Below, one piece after another: positions 42,487 through 51,000 of a stretch of DNA of 64,000 nt. The DNA is from an uncultured Lachnospiraceae bacterium. Its GTDB lineage: Bacteria > Bacillota > Clostridia > Lachnospirales > Lachnospiraceae. Below the pieces are notes generated by a model. It was not told where the DNA came from, ran no database searches, and was given only the letters and a program-made list of their open reading frames with translations. The DNA is taken from the NCBI GenBank assembly GCA_900317915.1, contig ONIO01000001.1, forward strand, positions 124,001 to 188,000. Direction: 5' to 3'. The position numbers and the translations under genes were made by a program. Each line of letters starts with the position of its first letter. Positions within the stretch are counted from its first letter, which is position 1.

Positions 42487-42528
42487 AAGCCCTTCGGTAA
42501 GTGGGTAGACCGAAGGGCTTCTTTTTTC
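42487..42528 (+). terminator. Intrinsic terminator of the decarboxylase operon
   Basis: Perfect 12-base stem AAGCCCTTCGGT (42487-42498) and ACCGAAGGGCTT (42509-42520), followed by CTTTTTTC. Confidence 0.93.
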
Positions 42529-42556
42529 TTGTTTCTTTTGCCTCGTTTGTTATAAT
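42529..42556 (+). promoter_or_regulatory. Promoter of the RpiR-family gene
   Basis: TTGTTT at 42529-42534, a 16-base spacer and TATAAT at 42551-42556, 35 bases before the ATG. Confidence 0.65.
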
Positions 42557-42590
42557 TAATTCGTTGTAAATATATCTATAAGAGGATGAA

Positions 42591-43508
42591 ATGAATACAA
42601 ATAACGATTTAATGAATCGAATCAATCGATACTATGGTTCTATGTCCAAGGGACAAAAATTACTAGCCAATTATATTGCTGATTATTACGATAAAGCAGT
42701 GTTTTTAACTGCAGCTAAGCTAGGAGAGACAGTGGGTGTTTCCGAGTCTACAGTAGTTCGATTTGCCATGACTCTCGGCTATAAGGGTTATCCAGATTTT
42801 CAAAAGGCTCTTGAGGAGATGGTGCGGAATAAGCTGAATTCAATCCAGCGTATGGAAGTCACCTATGGCCGAATCAGTCAGCCTAAGATCCTAGAGTCTG
42901 TACTTCGCTCAGATGAGGAGAAGATTAAGGAAACTCTGCAGAATATCGATGATCGTGCCTTTGAGATGGCAGTGGATACGATTCTGAATGCAGATAAGAT
43001 CTATGTCATTGGCATTCGTTCCTGTGCATCTCTGGCTTCCTTCTTGGCATTCTACTTGAATCTGATTTTTAACAATGTGGTACTACTGAATACCAATAAT
43101 TCCAGCGAGATTTTTGAGCAGATGATTCGTATTAATTCTAAGGATGTAATTATCGGAATTAGTTTCCCTCGTTATTCTATGCGTACCTTAAAGGCACTTG
43201 AATTTGCCAACAATCGTAATGCCAAGGTAATTACTTTAACAGATAGCGTTAATTCACCTATGAATCTGTATTCTTCTTGTAATCTGATTGCCAAAAGCGA
43301 CATGGCATCCATTGTTGATTCTCTGGTTGCGCCACTATCTGTTATCAATGCATTAATTGTATCTCTTTGCATGAAGAAGCAGGACGAAGTAGCGTCTACA
43401 CTAGAAGTCTTAGAGAATATCTGGGATGAGTACCAGGTCTATGAGAGAGATGAAATCGATCGGGTAGATGACTCTGTGAAGTTGAAGTACCCAGGAACTA
43501 AGGAGTAA
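42591..43508 (+). CDS. MurR/RpiR family transcriptional regulator
   Basis: A 305-residue regulator. The N-terminal RpiR helix-turn-helix (about 1-78) includes KLGETVGVSESTVVRFAMTL; the C-terminal SIS sugar-phosphate isomerase-like domain (about 125-250) includes IYVIGIRSCASLASFLAFYL and VIIGISFPRYSMRTLKAL. Family members sense phosphosugars and control sugar, cell-wall or central carbon genes. It follows the decarboxylase operon but has its own promoter; whether it controls that operon is unknown. The next gene starts one base after its stop. Confidence 0.9.
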   Translation: MNTNNDLMNRINRYYGSMSKGQKLLANYIADYYDKAVFLTAAKLGETVGVSESTVVRFAMTLGYKGYPDFQKALEEMVRNKLNSIQRMEVTYGRISQPKILESVLRSDEEKIKETLQNIDDRAFEMAVDTILNADKIYVIGIRSCASLASFLAFYLNLIFNNVVLLNTNNSSEIFEQMIRINSKDVIIGISFPRYSMRTLKALEFANNRNAKVITLTDSVNSPMNLYSSCNLIAKSDMASIVDSLVAPLSVINALIVSLCMKKQDEVASTLEVLENIWDEYQVYERDEIDRVDDSVKLKYPGTKE

Positions 43509-43509
43509 A

Positions 43510-44781
43510 ATGAAAGTTGTTGTTATTGGTGGCGGAGCAGCTGGTATGATGGCTGCAATTGAAGCTGCAAAAAACAATCATAAGGTCCTTCTGTTTGAGC
43601 GAAATGAGAAGCTGGGTAAGAAGATCTATATCACAGGAAAGGGCAGATGTAACTGTACAAATAGTGCGCCGATTGAGGAGTTTTTTTCAAATTTTATTTC
43701 CAATCCCAGATTTTTATATAGCGCATTTCATTCCTTTACCAATGAGAATTTGATGTCCTTTTTAGAGGAGCGAGGTACCCATCTGAAGGTGGAGCGCGGC
43801 AATCGTGTATTCCCTGTGTCGGATCATGCATCAGATGTCACCCGTGCTTTTGAGCGTGAATTAAAGAAGAATCATGTCCAGGTCTATTTGAATACTGGGG
43901 TAAAGAAAGTGCTTACCCTGGGAGATGATTATCTTCCAATTGATGGAGAAAAGTATACCGACCGCGTCTCTGGTGTCCTTTTGGACGATGGAACCATCGA
44001 AGAATGTGATGCAGTGATTGTATGTACTGGAGGTTATTCCTATCAGACCACTGGATCCACAGGAGATGGCTATCGCTTTGCAAAGGATTTAGGACTTAAG
44101 GTTACGGATATTCGCCCGTCCTTAGTACCATTTGCTACAAAGGATACAGATATCTTTGAATTACAGGGATTATCCCTTAAAAATGTGACCCTTCGTATTC
44201 CTTATGGAAAAAAGAAGAAGTATGAAGAACAGGGTGAAATGATGTTCACCCACTTTGGTATTACAGGTCCCTTATGCCTACGTGCATCAGCCATTGTTGG
44301 AAAGTCTTTGGAAGAAAGTAAGGAACTACAGGCGGAGATTGATCTAAAGCCTGCTTTATCTGTAGATCAATTAGATCAGAGAATCCTAAGAGACTTTACC
44401 AAAGAGATTAATAAAAATATTCATACCATTTTAGGCGGACTGCTTCCTGCAAAAATGATTCCTATTGTATTGAATAGAGTTGGAATCCCAGGCGATAAAA
44501 AGGCACATGATATCACCAGGAAAGAAAGACTGGCTCTGGTTGATATTTTGAAACACTTTACCATTACAATTAATGGAACAGAAGGCTTTCAGCAAGCCAT
44601 TGTGACTCAGGGTGGTGTCTCAGTAAAGGAAGTATCTCCCAATACAATGGAAGTAAAAACCATTAAGAATCTTTACTTTGCAGGAGAAGTCCTAGATATC
44701 GATGGATTTACCGGTGGATTTAATCTACAGGCTGCGTTTTCTACGGGATTCTTAGCTGGACAATCCGTAATCGATCAATGA
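43510..44781 (+). CDS. HI0933-family NAD(P)/FAD-dependent oxidoreductase
   Basis: A 423-residue flavoprotein of the HI0933/BaiN-like family. An N-terminal dinucleotide-binding motif (VVIGGGAAGMMAAIEAAKN) is followed by NEKLGKKIYITGKGRCNCTN, a family hallmark, GGYSYQTTGSTGDGYRFA, and the C-terminal FAD contact region with GGVSVKEVSPNTME and FTGGFNLQAAFSTGFLAG. Substrates are known for few members (bile-acid intermediates in some clostridia), so no specific reaction is assigned. It is co-transcribed with the RpiR-family gene (one-base gap). Confidence 0.9.
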   Translation: MKVVVIGGGAAGMMAAIEAAKNNHKVLLFERNEKLGKKIYITGKGRCNCTNSAPIEEFFSNFISNPRFLYSAFHSFTNENLMSFLEERGTHLKVERGNRVFPVSDHASDVTRAFERELKKNHVQVYLNTGVKKVLTLGDDYLPIDGEKYTDRVSGVLLDDGTIEECDAVIVCTGGYSYQTTGSTGDGYRFAKDLGLKVTDIRPSLVPFATKDTDIFELQGLSLKNVTLRIPYGKKKKYEEQGEMMFTHFGITGPLCLRASAIVGKSLEESKELQAEIDLKPALSVDQLDQRILRDFTKEINKNIHTILGGLLPAKMIPIVLNRVGIPGDKKAHDITRKERLALVDILKHFTITINGTEGFQQAIVTQGGVSVKEVSPNTMEVKTIKNLYFAGEVLDIDGFTGGFNLQAAFSTGFLAGQSVIDQ

Positions 44782-44783
44782 TT

Positions 44784-44812
44784 TTGAAAGATGATCGTTA
44801 ACGTTTTATATT
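44784..44812 (+). promoter_or_regulatory. Promoter of cmk-ispH-rpsA
   Basis: TTGAAA at 44784-44789, a 17-base spacer and TATATT at 44807-44812. A hairpin follows at 44821-44853 (TGATG/CATCA outside, ACTTATC/GATAAGT inside, AATC loop), near the predicted transcript 5' end. Confidence 0.65.
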
Positions 44813-44879
44813 GTTTTACATGATGAATTACTTATCAATCGATAAGTCCATCATTTAGAAAGTTGTTGAGGTATTTAAA

Positions 44880-45557
44880 ATGAGTAAAGTAATGAATGTT
44901 GCAATTGATGGACCAGCTGGTGCTGGTAAAAGTACAATTGCAAAACGGGCAGCTAAGGAATTGGGCTACATTTATGTAGACACAGGTGCTATGTACCGTG
45001 GCATGGCCTATCATATGGTGGAAAAAGGTATTGATCTCTTAGACGAAAATGCGGTTTCTGAGGAAGCTAAGAAGGTTCATATCACAATCTCTTATCAGAA
45101 TGGGGAACAGGTTGTACTAGTCAATGATCAGAATGTAAATGGGGTGATTCGTACACCGGAAGTAAGTGCAGCTGCATCTAAGGTAAGTGCATATCCTGTA
45201 GTAAGAGCATGTCTCTTAGATCTGCAGAAAGAAATGGCTAAGAAAAACTCTGTATTAATGGACGGAAGAGATATCGGAACAGTAGTATTACCAAATGCTG
45301 ATGTGAAGATCTTCCTTACTGCCAGCGCAGAAATTCGTGGTAAGAGAAGATATGAAGAGATGATTCAGCGTGGAGAGAAGGCTGAACTATCTGAAATCAT
45401 TCAGGATGTCATCAAAAGAGATGAGCAGGACATGAATCGTAAAACTGCTCCACTAAAGCAAGCTTGGGATGCGGTACTGGTAGATTCCTCATATATGACC
45501 ATTGATGAAGTGGTTCAGACCATTGTAGACTTGGTTCAGAAGAAGGAGATGGCATGA
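44880..45557 (+). CDS. cmk: Cytidylate kinase
   Basis: (d)CMP kinase, 225 residues. The P-loop is IDGPAGAGKSTIAKRAAKEL, followed by YVDTGAMYRGMAYHM and the DGRDIGTVVLPNADVKIFLT segment typical of bacterial Cmk; the LID region has ASAEIRGKRRYEE and KRDEQDMNR. TTGAGG is the ribosome site. The stop overlaps ispH (ATGA). The cmk-ispH-rpsA order is common in clostridia. Confidence 0.96.
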   Translation: MSKVMNVAIDGPAGAGKSTIAKRAAKELGYIYVDTGAMYRGMAYHMVEKGIDLLDENAVSEEAKKVHITISYQNGEQVVLVNDQNVNGVIRTPEVSAAASKVSAYPVVRACLLDLQKEMAKKNSVLMDGRDIGTVVLPNADVKIFLTASAEIRGKRRYEEMIQRGEKAELSEIIQDVIKRDEQDMNRKTAPLKQAWDAVLVDSSYMTIDEVVQTIVDLVQKKEMA

Positions 45558-46420
45558 AGGTAATTCTGGCGAAAAGCGCAGGATTCTGCTTTGGAGTAAA
45601 GAGAGCTCTTGAAACGGTAAATCGAGAAATCCAAGAGACGGATGGACCGATTTATACCTATGGGCCAATTATTCATAATGAAATTGTTGTGGATGATTTA
45701 AAAGAACAAGGAGTGGACGTACTTGAAGAAGGTAAAGACTTGGATTCTTATCAAAAGGGAACTATAGTCATCCGCTCCCATGGCGTATCAAAGAATACGA
45801 TGGATGAGTTGAGGAGCCATAACTTTAGAGTGGTTGATGCAACCTGTCCCTTTGTCCTTAAGATTCACCGGGTTGTAGAAGAGTATGCCAATAAGGGATA
45901 CCACATTATAATCACAGGAAATAGACAGCATCCAGAAGTAGAGGGCATCATCGGCTGGATTCAAAATGAGGACTATGATGTGATTTCTTCTAAGGAAGAA
46001 GCCATGGCAATCCAACTTCCAAAGGACAAAAAAGTCTGTCTTGTTTCACAAACTACCTTCAACTATAAGAAATTTGAAGAACTTGTTGAAATCATCGAAA
46101 AAAAAGGTTATGATATATTTTGTTTGAATACGATTTGCAGTGCTACGGCTGAGAGACAAAATGAAGCAGCCGCAGTCGCAGATAAAGTTGATGTGATGAT
46201 CGTTATAGGCGGTAAACACAGTTCAAATTCACAGAAGCTCTATGAGATTTGTAAAGAGATTAATCCCCAAACTTTCTTTATACAGTCTCAGGCCGACTTG
46301 GATCTGTCCGTCCTGGAATCCATTAACACCGTAGGCATAACAGCAGGGGCATCAACCCCACAAAAAATTATTCAGGAGGTTCAGGAAACATGCCAGAACA
46401 GAGCTTTGAGGAAATGCTGA
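45554..46420 (+). CDS. ispH: 4-hydroxy-3-methylbut-2-enyl diphosphate reductase
   Basis: Last MEP-pathway enzyme, an iron-sulfur protein that makes IPP and DMAPP. It has 288 residues. The three cluster cysteines are in KSAGFCFGVKRAL, DATCPFV and NTICSATAERQ; histidines in IIHNEIV and NRQHPEV and the GGKHSSNSQKL and ITAGASTP motifs are present. The 3' end overlaps rpsA by 31 bases in another frame. In many clostridia IspH and S1 are fused into one protein; here they are separate. Confidence 0.96.
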   Translation: MKVILAKSAGFCFGVKRALETVNREIQETDGPIYTYGPIIHNEIVVDDLKEQGVDVLEEGKDLDSYQKGTIVIRSHGVSKNTMDELRSHNFRVVDATCPFVLKIHRVVEEYANKGYHIIITGNRQHPEVEGIIGWIQNEDYDVISSKEEAMAIQLPKDKKVCLVSQTTFNYKKFEELVEIIEKKGYDIFCLNTICSATAERQNEAAAVADKVDVMIVIGGKHSSNSQKLYEICKEINPQTFFIQSQADLDLSVLESINTVGITAGASTPQKIIQEVQETCQNRALRKC

Positions 46421-47487
46421 ACGAAACGTTCAAAACTATTCACAATGGGGAAATCGTAGAGGGAACCGTTATTGCGGTAAAGCCTGATGAGATCGACTTA
46501 AATATCGGTTATAAGTCCGATGGAGTCATCACTCGTAACGAGTATTCAGAGGATTCCAACTTGGATCTTACTACCGTTGCAAAGGTTGGCGACACAATGG
46601 AAGCTATCGTTGTGAAGACATCCAATGACGATAATATGGTTGTTCTTTCTTACAGAAGACTTGCTCAGGAGAAGGGCAATGAAAAACTTAAGGAAGCATT
46701 CGAGAATCACGAAGTGCTTACCGGTAAGGTTACTAAGGTATTAAACGGTGGTCTTTCCGTTGTTGTTGATGACGCTCGCGTATTCGTACCTGCTAGTCTT
46801 GTTGCAGATTCTTATGTTAAGGATCTTCATCAGTACGACGGACAGGAGATTCAGTTCGTAATTACTGAGTTCAATCCTAGAAAGAGAAGAATCATCGGTG
46901 ATCGTAAGCAGCTTCTTGTTGCTAAGAAGGAAGAAATCCAGAAGGAATTCTTCGATAATATCCACGTTGGTGATATCATCGAAGGTACAGTTAAGAATGT
47001 TACTGATTTCGGTGCTTTCATTGATCTTGGCGGCGTAGACGGCCTGCTTCACATCTCTGAGATGAGCTGGGGACACGTTGATAATCCTAAGAAGCTTTAT
47101 CATGTAGATGATAAGGTTAAGGTATTCATCAAGAATATTAATGGTCATAAGATTGCACTTTCTTGCAAGTTTGATGATGCAAATCCATGGAACGGTGCTT
47201 CTGAAAAGTACGCAGTAGGTACTATTGTAACAGGTACTGTTGCACGTATGACTGATTTTGGAGCTTTCATCGAGCTTGAGCCAGGTATCGACGCTCTTCT
47301 TCATGTATCTCAGATTTCTAGAGACCATGTTGAGAAGCCTTCAGATGTACTGAAGACTGGTATGGAAGTAACAGCAAAGGTTGTTGAACTTCGTGAGAAC
47401 GAGCATAAGATTTCTCTGAGCATCAAGGCTATGGATCAGAGCGAAGACGATGCTGAAGTTGAAACTGTTGAAGGTGACAACGAGTAA
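46390..47487 (+). CDS. rpsA: 30S ribosomal protein S1 (four S1 domains)
   Basis: RNA-binding S1 protein, 365 residues. Four S1 domains can be seen, near residues 17-87, 104-170, 190-258 and 275-343, with signatures such as TDFGAFIDLGGVDGLLHISE and TDFGAFIELEPGIDALLHVS. An acidic tail ends the protein. AGGAGG at 46373-46378 lies inside ispH, 11 bases before the ATG, so translation is coupled to ispH. It is shorter than the six-domain proteobacterial S1, as usual in this group. Codon bias is strong. Confidence 0.95.
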   Translation: MPEQSFEEMLNETFKTIHNGEIVEGTVIAVKPDEIDLNIGYKSDGVITRNEYSEDSNLDLTTVAKVGDTMEAIVVKTSNDDNMVVLSYRRLAQEKGNEKLKEAFENHEVLTGKVTKVLNGGLSVVVDDARVFVPASLVADSYVKDLHQYDGQEIQFVITEFNPRKRRIIGDRKQLLVAKKEEIQKEFFDNIHVGDIIEGTVKNVTDFGAFIDLGGVDGLLHISEMSWGHVDNPKKLYHVDDKVKVFIKNINGHKIALSCKFDDANPWNGASEKYAVGTIVTGTVARMTDFGAFIELEPGIDALLHVSQISRDHVEKPSDVLKTGMEVTAKVVELRENEHKISLSIKAMDQSEDDAEVETVEGDNE

Positions 47488-47508
47488 TCTCTTGTAGCTT
47501 ATAAAGTG

Positions 47509-47552
47509 GACCACAATCTCACTTCGATATGAAATGTGATTGTGGTCTTTTT
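47509..47552 (+). terminator. Intrinsic terminator after rpsA
   Basis: GACCACAATCTCAC (47509-47522) pairs with GTGATTGTGGTC (47536-47547, one extra base bulged), followed by TTTTTG. Confidence 0.88.
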
Positions 47553-47570
47553 GTATCGGTGGTAAAGTAT

Positions 47571-48353
47571 ATGGATCATTACGAAGAGTTTAAAACAAAA
47601 GTATTTCAATTAACAAAGATTGATTTGTCTAGTTATAAGGAGAAGCAGATGCGCAGACGTATTGATTCTCTTGTAACTAGAAATAATTGTAAGACATATG
47701 AAGAGTACTTGAAATTATTAAATGCGGATAAGAAGGTCTTTGATGAATTTGTAAACTTCCTTACAATTAATGTATCTGAGTTTTACCGTAATCCTGATCA
47801 GTGGAAGCTTTTAGATCAGGAGTATTTCCCAGGTCTTATTAAGCGTTTTGGTAATCGTTTAAAGATTTGGAGTTCTGCTTGCTCTACAGGTGACGAGCCA
47901 TACTCATTGGTGATGGCTATGTCTCGCCATATGCCTCTTAGCAATATTCATATTCTTGCTACGGATATTGACCATCAGGTATTAGCTCAGGCCAAGACTG
48001 GATTGTACAATAAAAAGTCTATTGCTAATGTACCAGATGATTTAAAGAAGAAGTATTTTACCCAGGTGGGTGAGTCATTTCAGATTTCTGATGAGATTAA
48101 GCGCTGTGTTGAGTTTAAGGAGATGAATCTACTAAGAGATCCCTATCCAACAAATTGCAATATGATTGTATGTCGTAACGTTTTAATCTATTTTACAGAT
48201 GAAGCCAAGAATGATATCTATAAGAAATTCTATAAGTCTCTTGTTCCTGATGGTGTCCTCTTTATTGGAAGCACTGAGCAGGTAATGAACTATAAGGAGA
48301 TTGGATTTACGAGAAGAGATTCCTTCTTCTATGAAAAATCTTCACAGAATTAA
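47571..48353 (+). CDS. cheR: Chemotaxis protein methyltransferase CheR
   Basis: Methylates glutamates on chemoreceptors using S-adenosylmethionine. It has 260 residues from the ATG at 47571, after a GGTGG ribosome site; an earlier in-frame ATG lies inside the rpsA terminator. The helical N-domain (SYKEKQMRRRIDSLVTRNN) and the SAM-binding core (IWSSACSTGDEPYSLVMAM, ILATDIDHQVLAQAKTGLY, NMIVCRNVLIYF) are clear. It is separated from the flagellar operon tail at the window start by 44 kb. Confidence 0.94.
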   Translation: MDHYEEFKTKVFQLTKIDLSSYKEKQMRRRIDSLVTRNNCKTYEEYLKLLNADKKVFDEFVNFLTINVSEFYRNPDQWKLLDQEYFPGLIKRFGNRLKIWSSACSTGDEPYSLVMAMSRHMPLSNIHILATDIDHQVLAQAKTGLYNKKSIANVPDDLKKKYFTQVGESFQISDEIKRCVEFKEMNLLRDPYPTNCNMIVCRNVLIYFTDEAKNDIYKKFYKSLVPDGVLFIGSTEQVMNYKEIGFTRRDSFFYEKSSQN

Positions 48354-48358
48354 AAAGC

Positions 48359-48388
48359 AAGTCCTCTCCATTAGGAGAGGACTTTTTT
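48359..48388. terminator. Bidirectional terminator between cheR and yprB-like gene
   Basis: Perfect 11-base stem AAGTCCTCTCC (48359-48369) and GGAGAGGACTT (48374-48384) with ATTA loop. T-rich tails lie on both sides (TTTT on the plus strand, CTTTTTA on the minus strand), serving both convergent genes. The stop codon of the minus-strand gene sits in the loop and arm. Confidence 0.9.
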
Positions 48389-49465
48389 CATGTAGTTATT
48401 GATAAATTCATTTATTAGATCTGGCGTAACTGTCTCGGGGTCCATTTTGAAATAGACTTTGTTTTCATTGTCCTTACTATAATAAAAGCGAATCGAGATA
48501 TTTTTGGCATCAGCCTTTTTATAATCCGTTTCTATGAAATAACCTGAGATATTTTGAATACACTCTGCCTTTTTTGCCTTTCGATAGCGTTCCTTGGGAA
48601 GAGTAGAAGCCAAAAGTTTTGGCAAAATAATGTTCTCGGCAAGTAGATAGACGTAATCCGAAGGATTGTCTAATTCAAAATAGAGATCCTTTTTCTCAGG
48701 AATAATCCATCCTTTTATCTTATTTTCATTTATCCGAATTAAATATTGAGGGCTTCTATAAGTAATCTCTGAGGGGAATGACGTATTTATATCACCCCAG
48801 AATAAAATATGATATTCGCCTTCAATCTCAATTTTCCTTATATTGCATTTTAGTTCAGTAAGATTTAGATACCGATACATCTGAAAGAGGGGAAACATCC
48901 CCTTTACATCATCCTCATTATGAAGTAGAAGTAGTTTCTCACTATCGGAATGAAACTCTTTTGTATAGGATTTATAGACAGGAATCAGACTCCCTCCATC
49001 CATTTCGTCTATTCGAGTAATTCCTAAGAAGGACTCAATACTTTTTTGCTTTAAACTTGGCAATTGAAACTTTTGCTTTGCTTTTTTAAAGTCGAAATAG
49101 AGATCTCTTTTATTAATTTTTTCTAAGGATTCAGTGGATAGGCCATAATGCTTCATTCGTTCAATAATGAAGGGGATATCAAATCGATTTCCATTAAAGG
49201 TGATGATGGATTTATATTGATCTAGTTCCTTTTGAAATTCCTGTAGTATCAAAATTTCTTCATCTTCTGTTTGTGCAAAGTATTGCCATACATGCACCTG
49301 GTTTGAACTCGGTATATATTTTCCAAGACCTATTAGGTAGATGTGATTGTAATGCTTAGATAAGCCTGTTGTCTCGATATCTAGGAATAAATCATCCTGG
49401 GATAGACTGCTTAAATCAGAGGCTTCCCCTGGGTAGAAATAACTAGGATAAATAATTCTTTTCAT
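48371..49465 (-). CDS. YprB-like RNase H-fold exonuclease domain protein
   Basis: A 364-residue protein on the minus strand. The N-terminal half has a DEDD-type exonuclease motif (DLFLDIETTGLSKHYNHIYL, about residues 27-46), a FNGNRFDIPFIIERM motif II, and LLLHNEDDVKGMFPL near residue 190 as the third acidic motif, matching the YprB family. The C-terminal half, with strands and a predicted nucleic-acid binding role, is not recognised. AAAGGAG precedes the ATG. This is the only convincing minus-strand gene in the window. Its substrate is unknown. Confidence 0.85.
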   Translation of the reverse strand: MKRIIYPSYFYPGEASDLSSLSQDDLFLDIETTGLSKHYNHIYLIGLGKYIPSSNQVHVWQYFAQTEDEEILILQEFQKELDQYKSIITFNGNRFDIPFIIERMKHYGLSTESLEKINKRDLYFDFKKAKQKFQLPSLKQKSIESFLGITRIDEMDGGSLIPVYKSYTKEFHSDSEKLLLLHNEDDVKGMFPLFQMYRYLNLTELKCNIRKIEIEGEYHILFWGDINTSFPSEITYRSPQYLIRINENKIKGWIIPEKKDLYFELDNPSDYVYLLAENIILPKLLASTLPKERYRKAKKAECIQNISGYFIETDYKKADAKNISIRFYYSKDNENKVYFKMDPETVTPDLINEFINNYMKKVLS

Positions 49466-49603
49466 AGAAACTCCTTTATATGATTTCTTGAAACAGTATA
49501 GCAGACTGCACGTTAATTATTTAACTCGTTTATACATTCTAGTAAAAATATATAGAAAAATATGAAAAAATATTCTCAATTGAGGCCGAAAATTTTGGTT
49601 TCA

Positions 49604-49612
49604 TGGTATAAT
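49604..49612 (+). promoter_or_regulatory. Extended -10 promoter of the rnf operon
   Basis: TGGTATAAT at 49604-49612: a perfect TATAAT with the extended TGn motif, about 50 bases before rnfC. No good -35 box is visible, which extended -10 promoters tolerate. Confidence 0.6.
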
Positions 49613-49661
49613 AAACATTGTTATTTGTATTGTATGCGAAATACAAAGGAGGACACAATTC

Positions 49662-50984
49662 ATGGGCTTACATACTTTTAAGGGGGGAGTCCACCCAGTT
49701 GAAGGGAAGGACCTTTCAAAAGACAAGCCAATAAAGGAATTGCTTCCAAAGGGAGAACTGGCATATTTGGTTTCACAGCATATTGGAGCTCCGGCTAAAC
49801 CGGTTGTCTCTGCTGGCGATACAGTACTCCGGGGGCAGTTATTGGCTGAAGCAGGTGGTTTTGTTTCCGCTCCGATTTTTAGTTCCGTATCTGGAACAGT
49901 TAAGAAAATCGAGAAGAGACGTACTGCTACAGGCGATATGATGGATGCTATTATTGTTGAAAACGACGGAGAGTATAAGGAAGTCGAATTCGATGAAGTA
50001 GAAGATTATACCGTTCTTTCAAATGAAGAAATTCTTCAGAAAGTCAAGGATGCCGGCGTTGTTGGTATGGGTGGAGCAGGATTTCCAACTCACGTAAAGC
50101 TTGCACCAAAGGAACCAGATAAGATTGATTACATTATTGCAAACTGTGCAGAGTGTGAGCCTTATTTGACATGCGATTATCGCTTAATGATGGAATATCC
50201 TGAGAAACTCATTGAAGGTATGAAGATTATTCTCCAGCTATTCCCTCATGCAAAGGGCATCATTGCAATTGAGAATAATAAGCCGGACTGTATCTTACGG
50301 ATTCGTTCCCTTGTAGAGAAGGAGCCTCGTATCTCTGTTTGTGAATTACAGACAAAGTATCCTCAGGGTGGTGAGCGTCAGATAATCCACGCGGTTACAG
50401 GTAGAGATATCTATTCTAAGATGTTACCTGCAGATGCAGGATGCATTGTTGATAATGTAGCAACGATTTCTGCAATTTATGATGCCGTTAAGGAAGGCAA
50501 GCCAGTTATGGATCGTATCTTTACGGTTTCTGGTGATGCTGTTTGCGAACCTCGTAACTTTAGAGTTAAGACAGGTACTTCCTTTAAGGAAATACTTGAG
50601 GCTGCAGATGGGCTGAAGAGCACTCCAGAGAAGATGATTGCTGGCGGTCCTATGATGGGATTTGCATTATTTGATTTGGATGTTCCTGTTACTAAGACAA
50701 CAGGAGCCTTACTGTGCTTTACAAAGGATGAAGCATCTATGTATGAGACAACCCCTTGCATTAATTGCGGTCGTTGCGTTGAGGCTTGTCCGGAAAGACT
50801 GATTCCATCTCGTCTTTCTAAGTTCTCTGAAACAGGGCAGAAGGATCTATTTGAAGAGTGGTATGGTCTTGAGTGTATTGAATGCGGAAGCTGTTCTTAT
50901 GTATGCCCAGCTAGAAGACCACTTGCACAGAATATTAAAGCAACAAAGAAGACAATACTTACTGAAAAGAGAAATAAGAAATAG
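49662..50984 (+). CDS. rnfC: Rnf complex subunit RnfC
   Basis: Peripheral iron-sulfur/FMN/NADH-binding subunit of the ferredoxin:NAD oxidoreductase Rnf. It has 440 residues. The N-terminal barrel-sandwich-like part (FKGGVHPVEGKDL) leads into an NADH/FMN-binding core similar to NuoF (VGMGGAGFPTHVKL, NCAECEPYLTCDYRLMMEYP). Two 4Fe-4S motifs are near the C-terminus (CINCGRCVEACP and CIECGSCSYVCP). AAAGGAGG precedes the ATG. First gene of rnfCDGEAB. Confidence 0.97.
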   Translation: MGLHTFKGGVHPVEGKDLSKDKPIKELLPKGELAYLVSQHIGAPAKPVVSAGDTVLRGQLLAEAGGFVSAPIFSSVSGTVKKIEKRRTATGDMMDAIIVENDGEYKEVEFDEVEDYTVLSNEEILQKVKDAGVVGMGGAGFPTHVKLAPKEPDKIDYIIANCAECEPYLTCDYRLMMEYPEKLIEGMKIILQLFPHAKGIIAIENNKPDCILRIRSLVEKEPRISVCELQTKYPQGGERQIIHAVTGRDIYSKMLPADAGCIVDNVATISAIYDAVKEGKPVMDRIFTVSGDAVCEPRNFRVKTGTSFKEILEAADGLKSTPEKMIAGGPMMGFALFDLDVPVTKTTGALLCFTKDEASMYETTPCINCGRCVEACPERLIPSRLSKFSETGQKDLFEEWYGLECIECGSCSYVCPARRPLAQNIKATKKTILTEKRNKK

Positions 50985-51000
50985 GAAGAGGTGAATTACC

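Noticed and set aside
46741..47328. Minus-strand open frame opposite rpsA
   Set aside because: Same pattern of antisense shadow within a strongly expressed gene.
47529..47570. Earlier ATG start for cheR
   Set aside because: It lies inside the rpsA terminator stem-loop and would add 14 residues not expected for CheR; ATG 47571 fits the family.
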